DNA of 64,000 nucleotides, from NCBI RefSeq assembly GCF_900090045.1, contig NW_021638302.1, positions 22,766 through 86,765 of the forward strand. Direction: 5' to 3'. Every line of letters starts with the position of its first letter. Positions within the stretch are counted from its first letter, which is position 1. The notes below the pieces were generated by a model. The model was not told where the DNA came from, did not search any database, and saw nothing but the letters and a program-made list of their open reading frames with translations. Source of the DNA: Plasmodium malariae (lineage: Eukaryota; Apicomplexa; Aconoidasida; Haemosporida; Plasmodiidae). Both the position numbers and the translations under genes were made by a program. Shown here piece by piece: positions 1 through 11,400 of this stretch.

Positions 1-1705
1 TGCATAATCCTTCTGTATATAGTTATTAAACAATTTATTTTGAAAAGAAGAAGTTTAGAATGTAAACAATTAAAATAAAAAAAAAAGAGCAATAAATCAA
101 AAATATATATAAAAATGAATTCAAAATTTAAAAATAAATCAAACTAATAATTTTTTAGGATAAAAAATTATTTAAACATTTATATAATGGATAAATATAT
201 TATGTGAAGCAATTGTTTACAAAAATTAATTTTCAATTAATATATATATATATACATATTTTTTTATTTTCTCACCAGTTTCTATCCCTTGTATAGACGT
301 TTCTTCATAAGCATTAAAATTAGTAATAACATATTTACCTTATAGTATAATAACCTATATTTTTGGTTATACATTTAATTTGTTTTGTAATTACATTCAC
401 AATTTCATGTTCTAAAAATTTATAAAATAATAAGGCAGCTTTTTAATTTTGCATGCTAATTAAATATTTATTAATATTTATAAAAATATATTTCCATTAG
501 TTATCAATTAAAAAAAGATACAAAAAAAAAAAAAAAATATAACATCTTTTTAATCCATTTATTATAATATATCTACTAATAACTAGCATAAAATAATTAC
601 GATATCTAAATATTTTGTTGTATTATTTAATGTTGTAAATTATTCCACTTACATGGAATTATAATATATTCTAAAAAACTTTTTATTCTTCATTTTACCT
701 TTTTAAAAAAACATAATATAATTAATTTTTGCTTATGAATATCCTTATAATATTCAATATTTAAAAAAAGTACCTGACGTTATTGTCATTGATTTATGTA
801 TCTTAATATGTATTTTAATTTTTAAATTAATTCCTGAGAAATCATATTAATAATTTGAAATATATATGCACTATAATTATATATTTAATAAATTACACTA
901 TTTTAAATCATTCAACAGAATAATAAATATCGTATATAATTAAATTTTAGGTAATTGACATACATATATATATAATATTAAAAGTTATATATAATTTTCA
1001 GTAGTATTTACTTTCCACAACAATATAAACAATTTAGTAAAATTTATATAATATTAATTCTTCTCTGCGTAATATCATAGTAAATATAAAGAAAAACTGA
1101 AATAATAATAATAATATAACAATGGTTTATATCAATAATAAATAAAAAATATAACATAAAAGAAGGAAGTTACTAATATACTAATAACAATTTCTTTTAT
1201 AGATTATTTATTCAAAAAAAAAAGAAAAGAATAAAAGGAATTAATTATATTAATACAGGTAGTGTTATTTCTATATATATGTCTTTGGTAAGAACAAAAA
1301 AAAGATATAATACTTATATTAATAATAATTTTTATATAGTAACTTTTATATCACTTATATATAATTTTTTAATGTTAGTTATTTAACTTTTTCTATATAA
1401 GGTTTGTATAAATTTTACACAAAAATAATTTCTCTACAGTGATTTAAAGTAAAAATAATATTAGAATATATTCTTAGTTGTAATATATTTATATAAGGTA
1501 AAAAATATTGGAAGCATATAAAATGAATATTAATTTATTATATCATTTTTTAGTTCACATATTTATTCCTTAGTTCATAATTTTGTAATTTCTATTAATA
1601 TTTATTATTTTAAAATTATGCTAATGATAAATAGAAGGATATATATTTGTATCTTTTTTTCAGTTTGTTATTTAAAACGAACTAAAGTAATAATGTAAAG
1701 TCAAT
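1..1705. other. AT-rich flank left of the first STP1 gene, no gene identified
   Basis: The stretch is almost wholly A and T with (TA)n and poly-A runs. I see no reading frame that I can assign to a family. A short coding-like minus-strand stretch near 240-330 is reported separately as a weak finding. The last few hundred bases should contain the promoter of the STP1 gene, but no specific element can be recognised. Confidence 0.6.
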
Positions 1706-4268
1706 ATGGAAGGTTGTGCTTCCCGGGTAATAGTTATTATTTTTTTAATACTAATAATTTTATGGATAAATTGTTTGCTTATAATAAAAAAGCAATAATA
1801 CAACTAACACAAAAAATTAATGCTTAAAAAATTCCTAATAATTTTTTCGAATGTAGGACTACAGTGGTTTAGGTTTTGGAGCAACACAATACCTTTGGAA
1901 ACCAGAATTTATACAAACTCGAAATCAAATTTTATCTCGCCTTGCTTCTTTAGAAAAAAAGACAATTAAAGAAGAATTCAGGAAAGAATGCTTAGAACTG
2001 ACTAATTTTTTAATTGAGAAAAAGGATAAACCTACACGATTTACTAATCCTAAGAGTTGGGTACCAGTACTTAGGAATTATTTTAAACATAAATTTGACA
2101 AGATTACTCAACATGGAGGTTGTCCTATGATTTTCGATCCGAAAGAAAAAAATATTTTAGAATTAAAATATGATGCACAAGATTTCTGTGAAACAAATAA
2201 TGTATATGAAACAAAACTAAGGGCCTTCAAGAAAGGAGGTAGCAAAACATATAACTGTAATAGTGATTCTAATTGTATAAAACATTGTACGGAATATAAG
2301 GATTGGTTTACAAGTAATAAGCAACATTTCGAGGAAAAGAGACATCTCATTAGTGAAAGTTGCACATTTAAAAGCTCATCATCAGAATTTCCGACAAAAC
2401 AATGCAATATAATGAATCCTAGAATGTTAAATAATATTCCTAAATGCCTATATACAAAACCACAGGAACATACTGAACCTGCACCTAAAGAACAAAAAGA
2501 AATAAGCAGATCCAAATTAGATCAAGACAATGCTAAAGTTTCGCCAGTATCTCAAGATCAAAGTCTATCACAAATGGAACGTCCACCTGATGGCCAACAT
2601 AGTCCATCTGAACATCAACCAAGCAGTTTACCTGAAGGTCCACATTCAGATCAATCTCAACTTCAAACAACAGCAGAAGACAGAAATCGGGCAAGTTTAA
2701 CTAATTTAGACACAGATACACAAGGTTCACTTATTCTAGAACCAGATGCTCTTGCACATGCTGCATATCCAGATGAAACATTAAGCAGTTCTACATTACA
2801 AACTGAATTTATTCAACAACCAGAAAGAGATAGTAATATTGAAATTACTCCTCGAGCTGCTGAAGTATCAATTCTCAAGACCTTTTCGGATACTACTATA
2901 GACCCTAAAATTCAAGGTAACATTAATTCTACTTTATTTTATATTTTTGTAATAACTAAACAAATTAATATATATATATATAATGTTAATGCAGGTTCAG
3001 TAGCAAATTCATATAACCCATATGTATCATCGTTTTTAACAACATTTCTGATTATTATTGTATTTACTCTATTTATTAAAGTAATATAAAATTAAGTATT
3101 AAAAATATTGTAAACATTAGATTATTGTAATAAATTAATTTTTAAATATATTTATCTTGTATTGTAGTACATTCTAATGGGAAAGTTTAGAAAAAAGAAA
3201 AATATAAGAAGACAAGTTAAATTTCTCAGAATACTACTTCCTTCACATTCTGACAAAAGAAACAAGTTTTTATCAGATAATCATTTAGATGAGCCAATAT
3301 ATGATGATGAAGAAATCATAAAAAAATTAAAAATACATGAGCATAACACTATAAATAATACAAATATGCTAAAGAGAAATAAGGACAGATCCAAAACTAT
3401 TATAGAAGTACATATGGAAGTACTTGAGGAATTAAGAAATGAAGAATGGGAATTAAAAAAAGGTGAATTTTTAGCAGTATGTCTAGAAGTATACAAATAT
3501 GAAAAACATAGAACCTATCCTAATTTAATAAATGGTGATCAAATGGAAAATATTAAATGTAGCAATGATATTGAAGAAAAAAAAATTATATGGAATAAAT
3601 GGATAGAAAAGCACAGAAATCTTTCTGAAAAATTGAAAAAAGAAGATTGGTTTAATAATTTGAAAAATGAATGGAAAAAAGAGTAAGCTATGGTAAATGA
3701 AACGGAAGAATTAAACAAGAAATATTTAAACGAAAATGAAAAAGGTTCACATTTAGAAAGAGAAAAAGATGCATGGAGAGGGTGGATATCAAACAGAGGT
3801 AAAATTGTAGAACATTATTTGGAACAGGACTGGTTAAAGGGATTAACAAATGAATTTGATAATATATTAGATGAATATGAAAATGAAGGAACTGAAAATA
3901 GTGTATCACTAATAAATATAGAAGAAATGGAACATAACAAAAGTTGCGAAGAATTATATAAGTATATTAAAAAAAAATTATTATCAAAATTGTGTGTGCT
4001 TGTATTTATGACAATATTAGAGGAGTGCAAAAAAGAGAAAAATGTAGAAAATAAGGAATCATATTTAGACAGTTCAATAAATGAATGTAATTCAGAAAAA
4101 AATTTAGATAGGAAATATCACATTATAGAAAATGTTGTTGAAAATGGAAACAATGTTTTGGAAAATAGTGAAAATACTGAAATTTTTGATTATAAAGAAG
4201 AAAATAATTTTACAGATGAAATAAAGGATTGGATAGGAGAAGATGATATACATGTAAATTCTATATAA
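1706..4268 (+). pseudogene. STP1 protein gene, four exons, with an in-frame premature stop in the last exon
   Basis: STP1 proteins are a subtelomeric Plasmodium family related to SURFINs and presumed to sit at the infected-cell surface. Exons are 1706-1726, 1857-2916, 2995-3080 and 3168-4268. All junctions are GT/AG and in frame. Exon 1 encodes MEGCASR. Exon 2 carries the family's N-terminal domain, with GGCP at about residue 94 followed by ELKYDAQDFC, then a Ser/Pro/Gln/Glu-rich linker (residues ~190-355). Exon 3 encodes a membrane segment (residues 361-389). Exon 4 encodes a basic start (KKKNIRRQ), the HMEVLEELRNEEWE motif and a Trp-containing tail. A TAA at 3684-3686 (codon 562) interrupts exon 4. 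The frame continues without shift to 4268, and the intact STP1 at 56-58.6 kb has Leu at the matching place. The predicted product is 561 residues instead of 755. It could be a recent pseudogene, a truncated but expressed form, or a consensus error. Confidence 0.88.
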
Positions 4269-6623
4269 ACTATGAATAAAGTATACTAATAGGATTAATT
4301 AATACAAAAAAACAACCTATAAAATGGTAAGGACATGGTCAAAAAGTATCATAACGATATTACAATGAAAACATATTAAGTCAATGAAGCAGATATCTTA
4401 AAATTTTGGATACATTAGGGAACAAAAAAAAAAAAAAAAGAAATAAATTATCAAGCACTGTATATAACGAATAAATATAATTTTGTGACATAAACAGTAT
4501 TTTTTATGACAAAATGTTATTAATTATAATTGTCCTATTTAAAAGGTATTCTATAATTTATGAACTCTAAAAGTTCACCATGCCTATTCGCATTAACTTA
4601 AAGGCACCATAAAAATATATTTTGTTATAATTATGGTAGTCTCTAATTAATATATACGTATATTGCACTTGATATGATTAAATAAATAAATATATATTTA
4701 TTTATATGATTGAAAAGCATGCTATGAAATGTTTCCGTAAAAATAACGCTACCAAAATAGTTGAGCCCAATTGTTTTAAAAAGTTGCAAAAAAAGGAAAT
4801 CAAATTTTATTTTAATTTTCTAACGCGCTAAAAATATATTTCCGATTATAAATAATAGAAAAATAGAGTAATCTACAGAAGTAAATTATTATATGAAAAT
4901 ACATTTAAACACGATTTTTTGTTTTACCTATATTCAGTAATAATTACTAAATCCTAAATTATTAACGCATATTTATGTTGTATATATTTACATGTATCAT
5001 TTATTTCTATTGTAGATACAGCGCTACTAATCGAAATAAATTATTTAAGAAAAAAATAAGAAAAGTTATAAAAAGTAATTCTTATTTTATTTTCCTTATA
5101 TAATATTGCATTTGAAACTATTAAATTTTTTTCTGTGCTATATGCTCTATGTATACAAAGTAATTTCTCTATGATATCTTAATCATACTGACGTCTTTAC
5201 ACAAAATTAAATATATATTTTAATGGAAGGTTACAATTACTGGTATGTTTGTAAACATATGCAATGAATGTATCTTTCTACTTGTTTTTATAGTTGTACG
5301 TGGGATAATGCTAAATTAACATATATTTATGGTTATATAATTTATTCATAGGAAACAATTTTCTATGTTAGGAAAAATATATAAGCAAAATATATATTTG
5401 TAAAATGGTATTATTATACACTTTTTGAATTGTCAAAATATGAGGGTTAATAATTTTTTTTTTTTCTTCTTTTATTCTTTCGTTTTTGCTTATTATTTTA
5501 TATATGTTTTTTTTCTGTGCCAGTATGAGTTAAAATTCCTTTTTCTGAATATTCAAAGTTTAGAAAATAAAACGGTTTTTATTATAATAATTTCTAATAG
5601 AATTGCTCTTAAAATTGCACTTATGTTTATATCATGGAATAAAATATTATATATTTTTTTGGGTACATTGGATTAAATTTTGAATTATAATATTTACTTT
5701 TTCTTTTTCATTTTTTTGGATACAAATAATTGTATTAATATCTTTAATGATGAACTTTTTGTAGTTTATTCTTATACACTTACTATGTACTACTCTAATA
5801 CTTAATATATATTACCAATAAAAAAATCCAGCAACACGTTTAATATTTCTTCTGCTCTATGTATATAATATTTAATATATATATATAAAAACTGTGTTCT
5901 ACAGATACAAAGTTATTTTATCCAAAAGAACTGATCAAATATGAATATATACTTTTTTCTTTTTGAAAAACGAAATAGTTTGAGTACTGATTATTATATA
6001 ATATTTAATCATAATTTGATAAGTATATTTATATGTAAAAAAAAAAAAAAAAAAAATGTAGGTTTTTATTTCGCGAGTTACATCAATTTTTTTTACTAAC
6101 GATAAATTGTGCTAATTTAAGGGCTAAATTACTAGTTCCAAATAAATTCAATAAATTCAAATTTATTTTTACTTTAAATATAACTATAATATATCTCAAA
6201 AGTGTTATGCTTTAAAACACATAATAAGAAGTTAGGGTACAATTTCATGAGTATAATTAAATAAAATTAAAATGCTCTGCCAATATACGCATTTGAATTG
6301 TGGTACATTAGAATCTTAAACTATTCTTAGGTAGGAAAGTTTTAGTTCTTTTTTCCATGTATAAAACAAATATTATTGCAAGTTCAAATTAAATTTATTA
6401 AAAAAAAAAATTAAATAAATACAAAAAAAGTATTTGACAAAAAGTTAGAAAAAATAAATTATTATAAAAGGACAAATAAACAAATATATATAAAACGTTA
6501 AAAATAAAAGTGTCTATATTTTATTTATGCTCCTCTTTTTATTCTTTGATCTTTATTATTTCTACTTAATAGATGTGATTATATAATCCAATTTTGTGGG
6601 CTTCTTAATATCTTTGATATATA
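4269..6623. other. Intergenic, tail-to-tail between STP1 and PIR; no gene seen
   Basis: AT-rich sequence between two convergent genes, so it should hold both 3' untranslated regions. A frame at 5425-5676 is built of Phe/Tyr-rich low-complexity sequence and lacks family features; I do not call it a gene. Confidence 0.6.
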
Positions 6624-8473
6624 TCAGTTGATATTCCGTAAATCATTTGATGAATGAAGTTCATCTTCTACATTTACTACGTTAAATCTTCTCCTGTCAG
6701 AATGTCTATAAGTACGTTTTAAGAAGCGTCTTGGTCGTTTGCGTGTACTTAAATCGGTAAAATCAAGTCTATACCTTTGTTTTCTTTTTCTATGTCTACA
6801 TAAACGTGATCCGAAGGGAGTGAACTAATATATATATGAAAGTAAAAAACATATATAATATGTTTATTTCACAATTACAATATTTTAAGAAAAATATGTT
6901 ATAAATGGTAACTAATAATGTATACATACAGCAAAAAATAATTTTGTATTTACTTTAAAAAAAAGGTAAAATATAAAAATAATTCCCATTACTAGAGTAA
7001 CTCCTGTAGAAATACGGACAAAAATGTTGTTTAATATATTTGATTCATAAATTGATCTTTTCCTTATTCTTTCACGATATACTCTTAATTTTTCAGTAGT
7101 CCATCCATTTTTAATATCCAAAGTATACTTCTCTGTACCTTCTATTTTTTTAGCATGACCACCTTCAATCAGTTCTTCCATAAAATTGCACATTGCTAAT
7201 TCAGCTTCTTTTTTATTTTTACTCGAACATTTTAATTGTCCGGTTGCAGCAATTTTCCATCTAAAATTATCAGATGCGTCTTTCATAGGAGATACAACTT
7301 GTTTTACTTCGGCTCTATCAGAATCTCCTTCTTTTCCTTTTGCATCAAGTTGACCTTGTAATGCAGGTCTTCTTGATGGATCTCCTCCTGTTTGATCTGC
7401 CCTGGACTCTGAAATCGCACTACCTGAAGAGGATCCACTAACAGATGCTCTTGATCCATCATTTCCAGCTGTAGGCGCACTTCTAGTTAACATGACAGAT
7501 GCTGCTAATAAATTACAATGTTGACGTCTCTTTTCACCTGGTGTAAGTTCGTGATTATCTAGATAATGGCATGTGCCATAAGTAATTGTGTTCAACGTTT
7601 CTAGATCTGATACCATAGAATTTAATTCTTCTTCATCAAAATTAGCTGTAATACTATTTAGCCCATCACAACTTCCATTGCCTTTAGATAGAAATGCAGA
7701 TAAGATTTCACTCGGATCAAACTCATCTTTACAACTTAAAAAATAATTGTCGCATACTGATTTTCCATACCAACAACAAGAATCCTTCCAATTGTTATAT
7801 ATATCACTGATAGATTTAAGGTATTCTTTATATTTACCATTCGTACACTTATTACAATTTTCACTAGTTTTAATAGTGTTATAATTTTTAAAATAATCAT
7901 ACAAATACTTCTCTTCGACTTTATAATTCAATCCCTGCAAATTCTTAATATCAAATCTATATGAACAATCACTCCTTTTGTAATGAGAGAAAAGATCAAA
8001 CTGTAATTTATTAAATTTATTAATAACATCTTCGATATCATTATTTGATGCACCTTCTTTAAACAAATTCCATATTTCTTGATATACCCAGTTTCTATAG
8101 TGCGAACAATATTCCTTACTTTTTTTCAATTTATCCTTATCAAACACATATTTTAAAAGTTTTGATACTTTTTTACAAAGTGTAACATATTTTTCTTTGT
8201 GAGTAGAATTTATTCCTTCAAATTCAGTACAATGTTGGCCATCAGTCACATCTTTAACTTCATCATCCAATTCTTTATATATATTATACGGTTTTGAAAC
8301 CTTAAAAATTTTTTCCTGAAAATTGAAAGTATAAAATGAATTATTCATGTACTAAAATATTTCTTACAAAGATTTATTTTTTTCATGTTACATGTGAAAA
8401 GTGACAACTTAATATAGTATCATTATCATTATTTCAACTAAAAATGAAAATATACATAATCTACAGCTTCCAT
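6624..8473 (-). CDS. PIR protein (vir-like multigene family), three exons
   Basis: PIR proteins are variant proteins exported by Plasmodium into or onto the infected red cell. The main exon is 8315-6954 and the tail exon 6824-6624. A first exon at 8473-8465 (ATG GAA GCT) with introns of 149 and 129 bp is my best model, giving ~523 residues; its donor (GTAGAT) is weak, so a start at the ATG at 8348 is possible. The N-terminus has the PIR pattern NIYKELDDEV. A Cys-rich body follows (motifs such as CKKVSKLLKYV, YCSHYRNWVY, CCWYGKSVC), then a Ser/Gly-rich low-complexity insert (about 7310-7480) and one membrane segment (VTLVMGIIFIFYLFFK) ending at a GTAAAT donor. The last exon starts FTPFGSRL, the normal PIR junction, but continues as an unusual Arg-rich tail and ends NIN instead of an IGY-type ending. 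It is longer than many PIRs (~300 residues). The family call is firm; exon 1 is uncertain. Confidence 0.88.
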
Positions 8474-11400
8474 TTCTATAATTTTCTTTCCCTCTTACAA
8501 TGTATATACTAAATTATATAATTAAAACTGTATATATATATATATATATATATTTACGTATAAATAATGACGACATATTTACAATTATCACATTTCGAGC
8601 ATTTTCTTTTTTTTATTAGTAATTACATCCATTTACATATTTCTTAAAGAAATGTTAAACTAATTTATTTTATAAAACAAATTATAACTGTATCTTTTTT
8701 ATTACATTAATATTGTTCATTAAAACCGAAATAACTTTAACATTTATGCGGTATAATGGTAAATAGTAAAAGAGAAAGAATGTATTATAGAAACAATTTA
8801 TTCTCTCTCTCTATATATATATACATAAGTAATTAATTCTTATTATCTAATTTTCTTTAATTGAAAATATAAATGTTAATATAAAAAATAAAAAATTGTA
8901 ATACCCTATCATATATTTTTGTTTTCAAGGATTTTTATACTTTTAAATATTTATATATATCTAAATATGGTATTCCATCAAAATTACTAAATTTCCTTGT
9001 TTAGAAGTTATTTTTCTATTCGTGAATATAATCATCACTCCATTAAAACTATATCTTCTACTCTATATATGCGCATTACCATAATTAACCGAGTTCATAT
9101 TAGAAAAATTATAAAAATGTAATTAAAAAGAGAAATATTAAGAAAAAAAGAAAAGAAACACAAACAAATAAACTTTTTTTAATGACAAAAAATTTCACTT
9201 AGAAAATTTATTTTACTTATAATTCCACTATTTAGGTAATCTATATTTAACGGAAATACAAATTATTTACCTCTATTAATGACCACAATATACTGTAAGT
9301 CGATATTGTTTTTTTTGTTTCATTATTACAGTTCACATATTATATATTATGTTGTACATCAATGCGCATATGAATAAAATGAACTAATCAGATCAATCAT
9401 TTTTAATAAAAATTTTAATATGTTCATTCGCTTAAAAAGAAGGTTAAAAACATTTTTATTTTTCCCGCATAATAAAAATATTATTTTGAAGATAATTAAA
9501 AGGCAAATAGCATAATTCAAATATAGTTTAATATTAAATTTTGGAAATATATTTGCAATATTTATTTAATTTTTCGTAGAAACTAAAAAAATATTTAAAA
9601 CGAACATTATTATGAGGCACAATTTGTATGGATTATTTAATACTTTTTATACATTTTCTTTTGTTTAATGATAAATGAACTAAAATATAATTTATTATAT
9701 CAGTAAATTAAGAAAATATTAGAGAATGTTTTCTTATTTTTTTAAATACATATATAATATATATATATATAACATTTTGTGTTTTAAAAATAAAAACGTA
9801 TAAAATATTGCAATTAGGGCATAAGTTAATTATTAGCATGTTTTAATAAAATTATAACACATAAAAATTAAGAAAATAACATTACAAACTATATTGTATA
9901 TATTAATATACACGGAAAGAAGATTTATTTTCTGTCAATTTTATGCATAAGAGAAAATAAATATTTTTTATGTTACATATTACATTTATATTTTATATAA
10001 TTTCATTTTATTTTTTGTTTTTTTGTTTGCATAACTTGCTGGTTCGCATACTATGCCTTTGTTTTGCTACATAAATAAATTATTTTATTATGCTAATATT
10101 AATATAACTTGTTTAAGTGCAAAATAAAAATGCGAATAAACGTATGTTTTCTTAATGAAGTTTCTTTAGAAAAAAGAATAAAACTTATAATAATACTTCC
10201 TTATACATTGAATAAAAAAAAATAATAGTATTGTATGTATTTTCAAAAGGTATCATATGTTAATTTTTATTTATATTGTTCTTATAATTTACTTATTATG
10301 TTATATACTTTCTTTCGTTAGAGGTATTAACAGCTGTAAGATTACCTTATTGTCACTCATGAGATTACACAGAATTACCTAATAATATAATAGTGGACAT
10401 TGCATAATGTAAATAAAATGCTTTAATTATTTTTGTTGAAATATATCTTCCTTAATTTCATTTTAGAAAGTTTTTTCTTATTATGTTAGATTATTTAGTT
10501 CATATTTTGCGAATCTCCATATGTTAAATTCCATAAATTATACGCTTCGTAATTTCTAATCATAGTCATCATATAATTACCATTAGATATGCAAAATATT
10601 TTTATAATCCCCGCTTATTTTTATTTATTACTTTAAATATATTATACTTCAATATATTATGTATACCAAGTGAACCAATTAATCCTTTAATTTATTAATA
10701 TTTAAGTTAAAAATTCTTCTGAGTCTTATTCCTGTTCTTGCTGTACTTTTTAGTTTAAAGTTAACTTGAAAGGACAATGATAACATTTTCTATATTCTCG
10801 AATGTAGGTAGTTATATACAGAATTTATTTTTAGAAAAATGTGCAAACAATTATTAATTACTTAACATTTTTCATGTTCCAAAGTAGATAATATTTTATG
10901 AAAAAAAGTAATACGTTCGAAAAATATCCAAATTTAATATTTTTTCCAAAAAATCCTTATCTGCTGATCATATATAATATAGTATTACTTATTATCTATT
11001 TGTTTAAAAATAAAATATTTAAAAAAAAAAAGTATCCATTTTTGTTAGCTATTTCGTATGTTCAGTTTAAATGTAAATATAGATATACTCTTGGGATGAC
11101 CAAATTATAATATTACTCAGCAGTTAAAATAACACATATATTTAGAGAACTATTAGATATACCCTTATTATTAATGTTTTATATACATTTTTGTCGAACA
11201 TTAATTTGAAAAAATATAAAAAAAAAAAAAAATTAATTTATGAATTTATTAAATTAAAAAATACGTTACATGTAACATTTTCTTTAATTGAATGATTGTG
11301 TTAAAGGAGTATATTTTCCATATAATTCATTCATTTAAATTTACTGTTTCAAATTATATTATTTGGTATTATAAACTACTTTAGTGCATACAATTAAGCG

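Noticed and set aside
2108..2515. Minus-strand 135-codon frame opposite STP1 exon 2
   Set aside because: It is the antisense shadow of the STP1 N-terminal domain, whose plus-strand reading has family motifs and splice sites.
5425..5676. 83-codon plus-strand frame
   Set aside because: Made of Phe/Tyr runs from poly-T sequence, with no export motif, splice pattern or family block.
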